Notes under the pieces: model-generated
What the model was told of the DNA's origin: nothing
The model's input: the letters and a program-made list of their open reading frames with translations, nothing else
Database searches by the model: none
Program-made: the position numbers and the translations under genes
Assembly (NCBI GenBank): GCA_014898415.1
Contig: RCTD01000003.1
Coordinates: forward strand, 2,170,001 to 2,234,000
Reading direction: 5' to 3'
DNA length: 64,000 bases
DNA from: Stromatinia cepivora
Lineage: Eukaryota > Ascomycota > Leotiomycetes > Helotiales > Sclerotiniaceae
Shown here: piece after piece, positions 51,779-62,730 of the stretch
Numbering within the stretch: the first letter of the stretch is position 1
Layout of the letters: each line of letters starts with the position of its first letter

Positions 51779-52070
51779 TATAAAAAAATTAAAATATCAA
51801 AATCTAATATATAACTAATTCATAATTATATAATCATATAATTCTTTATAATTAAATATAAAAGAAAACTCTATTCCTTTTTCCTTAAAAAAAATCAATT
51901 ATTTTTTTATTAATCTTTTTGTACTCTATTTATATATAATCCAAACTATTATTTAAACCCATTAATTTTACTATTTGAAGCCTTTACAATATAATCTGAT
52001 CAATTCCAATTCCCATTTCCCCTCGCAGCGTGCTATCAGAACGCATGTATCTCGACCTATCTCTTTCATA
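51779..52070 (+). repeat. Gypsy-3-family LTR, heavily mutated at its start
   Basis: 292 bp. The first bases read TATAAAAAAATTAAAA where the 532 copy reads TGTGAGAAAGTTGGGA, so every G has become A. The 3-prime end keeps CAGCGTGCTATCAGAACGCA, so RIP was uneven along the LTR. Confidence 0.8.
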
Positions 52071-53240
52071 ATATTATCTTATTGTTTGATTTATTATATA
52101 ATAACGGAAATATTAAAATATATATTAATCAATCAATTTTTTATTCAAATCGAAATATATACAGGATTATATAATATATACAATAATACTCCAAATCCAT
52201 ATACAAAGGCCTCTATTAAGATCTAGATTATAAATATTACAATCAAACTATATAGATCATATTAAAATCCTTTGATATTACAAATTGAATTTATAAAAGA
52301 TATCCTTATTTCATTAAACAAATTACTAAATTGTAATTCGATTGATATTATCTATAAAAGTATTAAACTTTTGATGATTTTGTAAAGTATATATAAAATA
52401 ACAAATGTTCTACAAAATAAAGAAAAAACAGAATTAGAAAATGGATTTTCTATATTACAATTGAAAGATTATTATCATAATATATTACAATATATAAAAA
52501 GTTGAAGAACATATCAATTATAATATAAAAATACTTTTAATATAAAATAAAACTATTAAAAGATTAAGATTATATATATTAAATCGGGATTTTGAATCGA
52601 AAAAGAATAAATACTTTGTTAACTCTTATTTGATTATATTCGATAATCAGATCCCTTTTTATTAAGAATCAGAATTAATCTTTATATAAAATAATATATC
52701 TATTCATAAAAATATCAAAATCATAAATTGATTCAAAGATTATACTATATTAATAATTGATTAATCGTTTTGCTCTTTTGATTTGAATCTTATCGAGTAT
52801 ATTTAATTTTATTTCAAAAAGATCGTTTTAGAAATACACTTAAAAATTAAAATTATAAAAAACAAAGAAAATGTTTTACAAGTATTAAAAAAAGTATTAA
52901 TTGAAATATAGAATCTTATTTTAGATGAAATATTTTTAAACTATTTAAAAAATATAAAAAACAAAAGAGATACTATTATTATTATTAAAAGATAATATAC
53001 TAAATATTGAATCATATGATTTCTTTTGTAATAACAATATAACTAATTATATCTTCAGAATTTCAATTATAAATCAAAATAATGAATGGTTGATTTACTA
53101 TAATTAATTTAATATTGCGTTGTATTGTTGAAATTCTAATTCGCGTAAACTTTATTGAGGTTATTGTAGTTGTCAAAAGATGTCAAATATTTAAGGTGAT
53201 TAATAATAAGCTTTTATTCATTCATAAGTATTTATAATTA
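52071..53240. other. A/T-rich sequence at the right edge of the transposon block
   Basis: No recognisable domain or repeat unit. Composition changes sharply after about 53240, where GACGCGCCGACGCGCCC begins the GC-richer part. Confidence 0.45.
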
Positions 53241-53270
53241 TGACGCGCCGACGCGCCCACTAAATAACCT

Positions 53271-53538
53271 ATTCACGATCCAGAATAGCATCAACAACCC
53301 CGAGCCTCCACAACATCAAACCCGACGTCCTCGATATATCAAACTGATACGCCTCCGCCCCCTTGGAATACACATCAAGCTCCAGTATGGTAATCATTGG
53401 GAGGGGTTTTGTTCTATTCACATCGCTCTGAGAGACATAGCAATTTGTTGGTGTGAAAACTCCCCATTCTTCACAGAAAGGATTTCAAGGGTTGCAGGCA
53501 GATATGTATTCGGCTGAGATTTGGTAGGTAGGCGAACG
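53271..53538 (-). pseudogene. Coding-like remnant, unknown protein C-terminus
   Basis: On the minus strand the last 40-odd codons before a TAG at 53271 read like real protein: KPLPMITILELDVYSKGAEA followed by YQFDISRTSGLMLWRLGVVD. Upstream in the same frame NCYVSQSDVNRT and FCEEWGVFTPT continue, but a TGA and a TAG interrupt. Another frame is open across 53399-53580 and reads RPKGSISVRLPT and YLPATLEILSVKNGEF, so a frameshift or unrecognised introns are possible. It may be the 3-prime part of the gene proposed at 53539-54212. I do not recognise the family. Confidence 0.4.
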
Positions 53539-54212
53539 CTAATGGATCCTTTTGGCCTTCCACAGGAGAATGGTCCTAAAGCTGCGTGATTCTATCTGCA
53601 GGAATAATCAGAATTTTAAGATACCGTCATGTGCAATACAGATGAAGGTCGGATGGAATTACTCATGCACCACTCTTCACATCAAAACACTTCTTGCCAT
53701 GTGCTCACCTCAAGCCATACTCGTGGGTCAGATGGTATTGCACCAATCAACTCAGTAATGCTGACAAGAACTCTCCATCGTTATCTAGCTAAACCCAAAA
53801 CTGCAAATGGGCAATGTAAGCAAGTCCGTGTCCTGGCGGTTGTCACTTCGGCGACTTCCCCATGTTTGTTTTGGGCTCAAATAATCCCTACCTTGGAGCC
53901 CAAAATAGATTATGGAAATTGAGAACTATTCTTGCCAAGATGGTTGCATAGAACGGCTCGAAGTCGAGTTCTGAGAAAAAACAAGCTTTCGGAGTAACTA
54001 CCATATGCAGGATAGCACTCCTAATTCTTCCTCTGTGGACCTATTTGTAGCATACTTTCGGGATATTTTGATGCTGCGGAGAGATTATTAAGACCTCTTA
54101 CGCGATCAATAATTCTCGGCCGCATCTTTACCATCAAGTGTGTCGCAATGATACATATATATAGTTCGGGATTTCCTTCCTCCTGTTCGAAGCCGGGTCC
54201 GTTGTGTGTCAT
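53539..54212 (-). CDS. Possible spliced gene, hypothetical protein
   Basis: Four exon-like blocks on the minus strand join in phase through consensus splice sites: 54212-54056, 53970-53892, 53760-53709 and 53595-53539. Intron 1 (85 bp) runs from GTATGC to TTTTTTCTCAG, intron 2 (131 bp) from GTAGGG to TTCTTGTCAG, and intron 3 (113 bp) from GTGAGC to TTCCTGCAG. The product would be about 114 residues. It includes IIATHLMVKMRPRIIDRVRG, then FEPFYATILARIVLNFHNLF, then ELIGAIPSDPRVWLEIESRS. The start ATG at 54212 is the first in that open stretch. The C-terminus is doubtful, because coding-like sequence continues past the TAG at 53539. It could be a decaying gene at the transposon border. Family and function are unknown. 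Confidence 0.35.
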
Positions 54213-54365
54213 TCTCTAAGTTCGTAGTATATCTACTTTTTTAAGTTGAGCCACGAGAGATTTTATTCAACCTTATTCTAGTGGCTCTTCATCATACAAA
54301 TCCTTCACTTGTGCAAGGTGTCTGCCCCAACCGGTGGTTACCCAACCTTCACTGATGCGTCAACG

Positions 54366-56100
54366 ATGCGTAACGGCTTTACTACAATATTCGTGGTATT
54401 AAACTTTGCAATTTCCTGGCTTGGCTCTCGTCTCTTAAAGCGTCGCGCTCAACATCATTCAACACTGCAAAAGAAAAGAAAACAAAATGAAGCAGTTCCG
54501 ATCAACCATCTCACGCCGTGGTTAGGGAGTATCGGTGATTTTGCTTCATACATTTGGCATATTAGAAGGGTACCTGGTGGTAGATATGGGATTCTGATGT
54601 TATGGACTGCTGTTTTTAGTTTGGCTCATGGGGTTGAAAGAATCTTTTCACGTTTTCCTTGTTGGAGATTGATTTAAGTGTCCTAAACTATTGAAATGAA
54701 TAAAATTCATCACAATGCTGTCGCCAAATTCCAGTTGCACACATGTGAGGCGGCAATCAAGCTTGCATCCTCCGTCTTGTAATTAATTCGTCCAATTTCT
54801 CTCATTTACCTTTCGTGCTTACTGTTGCTTCTTCGAGAAAGAAACATACTGATAATGCTTTTTGATAGCAATATTTTATTAACTCCTTCGTTATGTCTTC
54901 TCCGATGGCAAGCACTTGCAAGTATGACATCGGCGTCAATTCAATCTGGCTTAATTCTGTTTCCAGCAACGTTAGTCTTACGGGAGTTGCCCAATGGTAT
55001 CCAGCTTCAGTAGTTTACGATGCTTTCCGATATGCAGGTCTTAATGCGGCAAAGCAGGCATTTATGAGAAAATTCCAAACACAAATCTAACAACTTTTCG
55101 ACCTACAGATGATGATATTGTTGGATACTGGAATTGCACACAGGAACCGGGCACTATCATGAATTTTTCGGATTGGTCAAGCAAAGCTGCCGTTATGAAT
55201 TACTCAAGCGAGGAAGGCTTTCTATACACACAAGCTTCGAGTTTTAAAGGTGCGGTTGCGGTTACTGGTGGCGCACTCCAAGGCTTTGTGTATTGGTCTG
55301 CAAATGAATTGGCCAATTCATCATCCACATCTCAATGGGATGTGAGGGCTACCATCATGGACACTTCAATATATATCACCCAATCAAACCACAACCACAA
55401 ATAATTTCTAATGCTCGATCGTCTCGACGGAAAAAAAATTGGACTCCTCCCAAAATGCCAGCACAAGATTCTCTTGATGAATGGGCTGAACACATGCACG
55501 GCGCAATCATCCTGGACCTATAAACCGCAACTCGAACTTGTCTTAAATACCATGTCCATCCTATCCGGTAGTGAAAATTCCGCCTGGCTTCATATACAAC
55601 CCGGCCAATCATCCACCTATGGATGTCTTATCAACGGATCTGTCTTTTCTATAGAAGTTGTTATATTATTTTACGCATTAATTCTTGTACTGTTGATGGC
55701 TATCAGTATTGATCTTTATGCTTTTATAAGTTATAAAATTGGGAGGGTAGGGGAGAAGGGAAAGGAATTAAGTTATGTTCCTACGGATTTGATTAGTTGG
55801 CAATTGGCGATGGTTAAGAAGAGTACGGGGAATGAAGGATTGACGAAGGGGGATTTGAAGGAAATCTGGTTTGCTTATGTGAGGAAGGGGGATGGAGTGC
55901 AGGAATTGGAGTTCAAGGAGATGGAGGGTGTGGTATGTATTTCCTTGTGTTCTTTTTAGGGTAAATGTCTTTAAGGTTGGACTAATACTTGAGGTATACA
56001 GAGTGCAAATGCTCCTTTATTACCGATGACTGAATATGAGAGGATGAAGGAGAGCCCCACGATGACGGTGACGGAAAAGTTTGGTCCTTCCAGTCCATGA
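54366..56100 (+). pseudogene. Frameshifted fungal membrane protein with multiple TM segments
   Basis: Pieces of one protein are spread over different frames on the plus strand. An N-terminal part starts at the ATG at 54366 (hydrophobic TTIFVVLNFAISWLGS, then HIRRVPGGRYGILMLWTAVF). From 54893 comes YDIGVNSIWLNSVSSNVSLT and GVAQWYPASVVYDAFRYAGL. After a frame change near 55065 comes TDDDIVGYWNCTQEPGT, running to 55404. A third frame, 55406-55520, contains DSLDEWAEHMHGAI. From 55520 LVLNTMSILSGSENSAWLHI leads into a strong TM segment (EVVILFYALILVLLMAISID). A GTATGT...CAG intron (55933-56001) then leads to a last exon ending at TGA 56100. The block order resembles a large fungal family of uncharacterised membrane proteins with an RRVPGG motif. 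At least four frame changes make it a pseudogene unless assembly errors are responsible. Confidence 0.65.
55933..56001 (+). other. Phase-0 intron in the membrane-protein pseudogene
   Basis: GTATGT donor, TATACAG acceptor and a CTAAT branch-like word near 55981. Splicing joins GTG to AGT and yields a 32-residue C-terminal exon ending at 56100. Confidence 0.6.
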
Positions 56101-57098
56101 GGAGAATGTTTTTTGAGGGGGGGGGAAAGGAAATTTACACATAGGATAAGATCACTTGTCAAAGTAGGGGAAAATAGACCCGAAACTCATCATAGGCCAT
56201 AATCCATAATGAGTCCTTGTAGTACAAGGCAAACCCAGCGCCAAGAAGTGTCGAGACTATGATTACCATAGCAAAGATTGATGTAATACTAGTACTATAT
56301 CATCGGAAGGTATTCTCTCAAAAGACTCAAACCAACCCAATATTCTTTTTCTTTTTCTTTTTCGACTGATCCCCAGAAATCCCAACCCAACTCTATCTGC
56401 GACCCGGCTCTATAATGCGGGTTCTGTCGTCTCAGTACCGGTATTCGCATATGTCCAAATAAAATTTCTGCGATTGAAGTTAGTTTTAGTCCTTTTTTCT
56501 TTTTTGGAAAGGGGGTACATACAACTTTTAATGGGCACTGGTATGCGTGATATTTGATCATAGTGGTAGGGGTGCGCGTGCGGAGTGATGAGAATCTTTC
56601 ATTCTTTCATACTCAAGCTAAGATTATATTATGTTACATTCCCTCTACTGACTCCTGAGGTGCTATATTGCTATCTTTTTTTTATATAATATAACCTTAA
56701 TACTCTTATGATACGAATTACAATTCTAGCACATGAAATCACATCACATCATTCCAACTCTATAAACACAAATCCTTTCTAAAACAAAAATTCTATTAAT
56801 CTAAGATCTCACTTTTTTCCTACTCTAAGACTCCGATGCTAGAAGCTGTATATATATAAAGCTTACTTACTTTACCTTTTGGGGGATGGGGACTTACCTG
56901 TATATAATATCTTACCTTGTTTTTTGCTTCATCGGAGATCGTGTCTTATTTTACCTTTTGATTTCCTTGATTTCCTCCACTTTTGCTTTTCCTAGCTGTA
57001 TTCTATTCATTCATATATCTCCCTTCTTTAGTTTTCCTCTCGTTTACTTTTCTCAATATATTCTATTTTCCATCCTCCCTTCCCCTCCACCCATAAAC
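56101..57098. other. Intergenic region
   Basis: No convincing gene. It includes a G run (56120-56127), a CTTTTT-repeat (about 56344-56366) and a pyrimidine-rich stretch (57070-57210) that is the tail-coding strand of the next gene read in reverse. The minus open frame at 56295-56561 is low-complexity and not supported. Confidence 0.5.
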
Positions 57099-57596
57099 CT
57101 ATCTCCCCAACCCCACCTCCTCCCACGGCCCCTCCCTCCCTCTCATCCACCTCTCCCTCTCCCCAACCAACCTCCTAACCTCCTTCCTCTGCTCCTCCTT
57201 CTCCTTCCGTTCCCTCCTCCTCCTAATCCGCGGCCGCACACAGCATCTATACACTACGTACATCATAACTAGTATCACTATTATAACCGTGATGATTGTT
57301 ATGAGAGATGGAGAACCGGATGTGTTGGTGAAGAGTCCTGGGGTGGGGATGGGGGTGGATGTTGAGGTTGAGGTGGATTTGGAGGGTGAGGAGGAGAGAG
57401 AGGTGGAAGAGGGCTTGGGGTCGGTGATTTTGGAGATTGTGGGGAGGTGTTTTGGAGGGGGGAGGCCGGAGGAGGAGGGGGTGGGGGTGGCGCTTGAAAC
57501 GATGGCTTTTAGGAGGGGGGTTGGGAGGATGGGTGTGGTTGTTGCGAGTGTTGCGCTTGATATGCTGGTTTGTGGCGGTGGTGGTGCTGGCGCCAT
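57099..57596 (-). CDS. Small single-pass membrane protein with Ser/Thr/Pro-rich ectodomain
   Basis: An intronless 165-codon frame with a good start context (CAACATGG) and a TAG stop. Residues 1-97 are rich in Pro, Ser and Thr with no hydrophobic signal peptide. Residues about 98-119 (LITIITVIIVILVMMYVVYR) form one transmembrane helix. Then come a strongly basic stop-transfer segment (RPRIRRRRER, 121-130) and a charged, probably helical tail. The topology would be N-out, C-in, resembling fungal cell-surface sensors or mucin-like proteins, though WSC or other named domains are absent. The neighbour at 59044-59685 has the same strand and layout. Codon-level GC bias and the clean TM/basic boundary argue for a real gene; the function is unknown. 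An upstream exon encoding a signal peptide cannot be excluded. Confidence 0.6.
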   Translation of the reverse strand: MAPAPPPPQTSISSATLATTTPILPTPLLKAIVSSATPTPSSSGLPPPKHLPTISKITDPKPSSTSLSSSPSKSTSTSTSTPIPTPGLFTNTSGSPSLITIITVIIVILVMMYVVYRCCVRPRIRRRRERKEKEEQRKEVRRLVGERERWMRGREGPWEEVGLGR

Positions 57597-59043
57597 GTTG
57601 AAGTTTCTTGGTTTTTCTTCCGTTTTTTTGGTTTGTTTTGGGTGTGTCTGTGTGTTTGTATACCTTCTTTTTTTGGCTTGAATTGGTTTGAAGTGTATAT
57701 TATAGTGTATATATAATCGAATCGAAAATATAATAAATAATTGTTTTGATATTCGAGTTTTGATATGACTTTGTATTTTGTTTATGTGTTATACTTAGAA
57801 ATTAAGAATGAAGATCTTAAGGTGAGAGATAGGGAATATATATAAGTGCATTGTAAAGAAAGAGAAAGAGAGAATTGGAAGAAGGGACAATAGAAATAAA
57901 GAAGCTTTATAAAAGTCCTTCAAAAATATCTCTTAAAGAAAGACGAAAAAGAGACTTTATGAAAATCTTTGTATGATAACAATCGAAGAAGCATTTTCAA
58001 TAAAGTCTTTGTGGAAGAGGACAAGAATGACAGGAACTTCAATGAAGCCCTTGCAAAAGAATCCCATCAAACAAAAAAACCTACCCAAAAGGTAATGAGA
58101 ATCCAGTAGAATGGATATAATCAAAGAGCTTTATAAGGAATCAACAAGAGATTTTATATGGTCTTTTGTACCTAATAAACGCAATCAGTGAAGAATCCTT
58201 TGTTTTGTAAGTCTTACTTCGTAGATAGGTAGGCAAGGAATCTCCATCTCCATCAAAGCATCCTCAAATCAAAAATCAAAAGATAAAATCTATGAATAAA
58301 ATACCCTTCAGTAACTATCTCAGCATCTCACTAACCTTATCTCAGCACCTTAAGCCTTGGGTAATCTAAAGAAAACCACCAGAACTAAGTAATTATACAC
58401 TCATTCACTCACAACTAACGGCAGAAGACTCGGGATATGATATTCGACCCAATACACAAAACACAAGACTCACCACCTAAATTCACTTACCCAATAACTC
58501 TCAATTTTATTTTTGGATACCTTGGCATGCTATATTGATATTGGTAAATGATATGTTATAATTAAAGATTAATTAGAGATTAACCTAATATATGTACGGA
58601 TTGCAGCATCGCACTCTGGCTCTACCTCTCTCTACCTCTCACTATCACTCTCGCTCAAATAAGCATCAAGCAGCATCGGGTAATTCTATCTACCTATTTA
58701 CACTATCAAACACGTCTTCCGTATGGTATCATAGGTGAATAATTCTCCTTTCCCTTCATTCCCTTCTCGCAGATCACCATCAAAACCACCATCAAAACTC
58801 CCGCCAAATAAATGATGCGTTCGCTACCTCAATCATATGACTCTTCTCCTCTCCTCGCCATGCTATAAAAGTATGATATGAATCATCTAGTGATTCACGC
58901 TTTCCTAATCCTTAGTTCCATCCTCAGTTCCAATCCAACCCAAATCCCCAGTTTCGATCTCCAGTTCCAATCCTCAGTTTCAATTCTCAGTTCCAATCCA
59001 CATTCTACCACTCCATCCATAAGTACTAAATTCATACCCAGAA
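57597..59043. other. Intergenic region between two membrane-protein genes
   Basis: Holds the probable promoter and leader of the 57099-57596 gene (TATATTATAG near 57697) and the 3-prime flank of the 59044-59685 gene. It has A-rich (57840-58200) and CT-rich (58620-58660) tracts. No open frame of note is seen. Confidence 0.5.
58908..58998. repeat. Degenerate CAGTTCCAATC repeat
   Basis: About six units of 13-16 bases share CTCAGTTCCAAT or CCAGTTTCGAT. They lie just 3-prime of the 59044-59685 gene, probably in its untranslated region. Confidence 0.55.
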
Positions 59044-59685
59044 CTAAACAAACTTAATCTCCCTCTCTAAGAACGTCGATTCAGTTCTTTCTCTACCCAT
59101 ATACATCTTCCCATCAACTTCAATTTTATGCCATCCATTACCTCCACTCACATTCGCTGTACTTGTGTGTGTACTTCCACGTCCATTCGCAAGTCCATTC
59201 CCATTCCTCTCCCTGGAATGATAACTCGGAACCGGACTATCCGTCCCCATTCCCATTCCTATTCCCATTCCCCTCTCGACCTCCAACTCCCTCTCACCCA
59301 AACTCCCACTCCCAGAACTACCACTCCCCGCCGTCAACGGTCTGGAAACCTCACTCTCACTCTCCCTCACCCCATCCTCTCCAACAACCGTCCCAGCCAT
59401 TTCCCTTTTCGTCCTCTCTTCTTCCTCTATTTCCTTTTCCTTCGCTTTCGCAAGTTTCTTCTGCATTCGCTTGCCTCGACATACTAAACACCAAGTGAGG
59501 ATTCCGGTGATGATACCTATGGCTACTAGAAATGCGAGGATTGTTCCCCAGAAATTAAATTGTACTTCCCAGAATCCCGCGTTCTGGGCAGAGGTGGGAG
59601 GGGATTCGGCGCGGGGGGTCAGGGGGTTGGTTTGCGGGCTGGGGGCCGGGTTACCGGGGGTATGGAGGAGATGTGGGATGTACAT
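59044..59685 (-). CDS. Single-pass membrane protein with Ser/Gly-rich cytoplasmic tail
   Basis: An intronless 213-codon frame starting at an ATG with A at -3 (ACACCATGT), preceded by an A/C-rich leader, and ending at TAG 59044. The short N-terminal part (1-45) is Pro-rich. Residues about 46-69 (FWGTILAFLVAIGIITGILT...) are a transmembrane helix. RGKRMQKKLAKAKEKEIEEE begins a charged coiled-coil-like stretch. The rest (95-213) is low-complexity Ser/Gly/Glu-rich, with a more ordered end (WHKIEVDGKMYMGRERTEST). The N-out, C-in topology is likely. The conserved-looking last 30 residues may be a binding motif. No named family is recognised; it could be a septum- or surface-associated adaptor, but that is speculation. 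Confidence 0.65.
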   Translation of the reverse strand: MYIPHLLHTPGNPAPSPQTNPLTPRAESPPTSAQNAGFWEVQFNFWGTILAFLVAIGIITGILTWCLVCRGKRMQKKLAKAKEKEIEEEERTKREMAGTVVGEDGVRESESEVSRPLTAGSGSSGSGSLGERELEVERGMGIGMGMGTDSPVPSYHSRERNGNGLANGRGSTHTSTANVSGGNGWHKIEVDGKMYMGRERTESTFLEREIKFV

Positions 59686-61747
59686 GGTGTTTGGTTGTTA
59701 CGTTGTGTGTATGTTGTCGTGTGTGTGGTGTTATAAGCCCTTGTTATGGGTGATTGTAGTGGAGGTAAAATATGTATGTAGCTCCCCGTATGACAGTATG
59801 AACAAGATCGATCAAACAGACCACCTCAACTCGAAAGGGCCCACTGAAAAAGGTAAAGTAAATGATGTGCTAAAAAGCAATACGAAAGTAACGTGCTCGT
59901 ACCCTCAAAATAATCTCTGTAAATCCTTGTAATCTCTCCAAAGTAAAATGTAAATGTTGATCCAGCAATAAATGAATATAATCAAGAAAGTGTCCAAAAT
60001 GATATAAAAGTTCCAAACAAGTACCAAGCTGCGCCTGGATATCAATGACTTTATGATTCTTTGCACGCTTTGACTCAGAGGAATTTCCTCCTTGTATAAA
60101 AGTTTATACAAAGACTTTGTACTGCTCAATGTCCGTGGTTATGATGTCAATGATGTGACTGGTTGAATTGATGTATTTTTACGCCCCCCTCCAAAATAAA
60201 GTTCTTGTCAAAGAGGCTGAAGTGATTGAAGAAAGAATGACGAGTTTGTTGTACTGATTGTTGAAAAAATGGATGAAAAGATATCTATCTCTTCTTTGTC
60301 TTGTCTCGTTTTCTTGTGTTGTCTTAGACTCAAGCCTGTCGAGTGCATAAAGAGTTGTACAAATTGTAAGTATTGTTTGTACAAGAACAAGAATCAAAAG
60401 AAAGAAATCCTATTCCGAGAAATACGATCCCCTCAAGAGATATGGTAATGATATACACAGCCTTCCAGTCAAAAGTAAATTAATGAATGAATCTTCTCCA
60501 AAGCCTTTCCCCAAATTTCCCACTCGTCGAAAAAAAAATCTCGCACAGAAAAAAGGTTTCCACAGAATACAGTAATAACCGTATATGTAATTATATGCAA
60601 TCCGAAATAATAGGACCAAAAGACCGGACGAACAAATCATGGGAAATTGGAACGAAACTGGAATTCATCATCTTCATATATTGATCCAAATATCCAATAT
60701 GCATATCCACATGATGCATTGCAGATAATTCCAAATGCACTTGCCATACTTGCCAAGCTTATCCAATCAAAACTTCTTCATGCATCAAAACTTCAAAAGG
60801 GAAAAAAAGGCACGAGAAGAAAAAATAACCAATATGCCACAAATTTCAAAGCCATCAAGTTTATAAGTGTTGATATTCACCATTGTTGTAAGCCTTCGTC
60901 CGTGTTCGTTCGTACTGTTCCTTCGTACTGTACGGTATATGGAGGAGAGAAGATAACCAAGACCAGCGTTCGATGAGTTCTGGGTATACTCCGGGATGTG
61001 TATGTTTTTGATCGTTAGATATCCGGTACATACATAGCCTCCTGGAACCCTTCGAATAAATCTTCACTGCTACCAGTATATCACCCTTCCATAGCCACCG
61101 GCAGTTACCCATTCACTCATACCTCCGCCTTAATCTTTATAACCCAACGATCAATCAATCAATCAACCAATTTTCGCATGGTCTCCTACTCGTGCTCAAT
61201 CTTCACAAAAACATTAATTGACGTTGTCCCTCCTCACCTGCAGACTGCATGCATGCAACCCCTGACATCCTTTCCCTTCAAGGCACAACATCAAAATTCA
61301 ACCCATCCATTAATTCCAAACCCCCAATCGGACTTCTAAGTTCACACCCGCAATTAAGTAACATCCAAAATATCCAATCCCCTATCCCTAATCCATAATC
61401 CATAATCTCCGTCATATCCATAATCCCAGTGCCTACAAGTCCACTACTACCCACCAGCAACCTCGGAAGAAAAGAATTCTCCCAGAAGAATACTCAGGTC
61501 CTAATATCACCTATCCTAACCCACCCCTGGATCATGAATACAGTACCGGGTTTCATACGAAGAATTCCGGAGTGGAGTGGACGGTTGAGGATTGAGCACG
61601 ACAGTCTTGGTATCGGTAGATGCTCATTCTTCTCCATTCTCCATTCTTCAACATCGAAGAAACAAACGATTACGATTAAGCTTCTCCCCCTTCCCCTCCC
61701 GATTATATAACAAGAAACTGCGTAGATTTTGGAGAGTAGTTAATATT

Positions 61748-61766
61748 TACCTACCTACCTACCTAC
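61748..61766. repeat. CTAC tetranucleotide microsatellite
   Basis: Four to five tandem CTAC units, with similar words (CTAACTAACCAACTAACTAC) again near 61925-61950. Confidence 0.7.
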
Positions 61767-62214
61767 TTATCTATGTATAAGCTTTACGAATATAAAAGTA
61801 TTGTACCGGTAGTATTGTAGTATTATAGAGGAAGGTAGGGAAGGGGGGGGAATTCTATGGATTAAATGCGATATCATTGCAGGAGCTCTTGAAGATTAGC
61901 TCCGTAGATACCTAGATACCTGATTAACTAACCAACTAACTACCTAACTAATACTCAAAATCAAGCTCATTTCCAAAAAGAAGACCCGACCCTACGAAGA
62001 TACAAAAAATACTCAGTTTGCGAATATCTACGTAGTAACCTAATAAGAATATTATTTTCTACTTTTCCATCCCTACTTCTACATATCATATCACCTTAAA
62101 CTTGTACAGTCCAACTAAACACTATTCTCATTCTCATCTACCCCTCATTTCCCTCTCACCCCTCTCACCCCGTTTCTCCAAAAATCTATCAAAGAACGAT
62201 TGTAATAATAAAGC

Positions 62215-62252
<38 letters not shown>
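62215..62252. repeat. TAA trinucleotide microsatellite
   Basis: About 12 perfect TAA units in intergenic DNA, about 480 bp beyond the noxA stop codon. Confidence 0.9.
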
Positions 62253-62253
<1 letters not shown>

Positions 62254-62730
62254 AAAACATATAAATTCAAAAATACAAATACCAAGAATACCAAGAATAC
62301 CTATTTAGCGTTTATTTATTCAAAATTCATTGTTTGCGCGCTGCGCACTACCCATAGTCCGCCATCCATCCATAGCCTCCCATCAATCAATAGACCCCCA
62401 TCCATTCATAGCCTCCTCCGCCCCATCATGTTTCTCATAAACCCAATCTAATAATAGTCTCTAACTCCCCATCATATCCATCTTCATCTTCAACGCCTGC
62501 TTCAATGCATCACCAAAGGTCCACCATTCCTTGAACATACAACGAATAACCCTCAAAGGAAAAAATAATATCAAGGAAGGGTATTTCAGGAATGAAAAAA
62601 AGCTATATGTATGTATAAGATGCGAGATGATATGATATTGAATATATGAAATTCTCCAAAACGATGACACTGCATATCCTATGCAATTGTTCTGTATCGT
62701 ACACAATGATACATTTGGTCGTCATAACGA

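Larger units (their letters stand above)
59686..62730. other. Long intergenic region upstream of the noxA 3-prime end
   Basis: About 3 kb without a convincing gene. Short frames on both strands (for example 60647-60976 plus, 60410-60640 minus) have no domain and no consistent splice sites. It contains CT-rich tracts, the two microsatellites listed separately and repeated CCATCCAT/ATAGCCTCC words (62355-62425). No tRNA or rRNA gene was seen. Confidence 0.5.

Noticed and set aside
56295..56561. 88-codon minus frame
   Set aside because: Contains simple Lys/Glu repeats from a CTTTTT tract, no domain and no supporting splice or start context.
57289..57681. Valine/glycine-rich plus-strand frame opposite the 57099-57596 gene
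   Set aside because: It is the antisense of a Ser/Pro-rich coding strand and has no domain; the minus frame has a TM helix and a good start context.
59128..59498. Two Ser/Pro/His-rich plus-strand frames
   Set aside because: Antisense shadows of the 59044-59685 gene.
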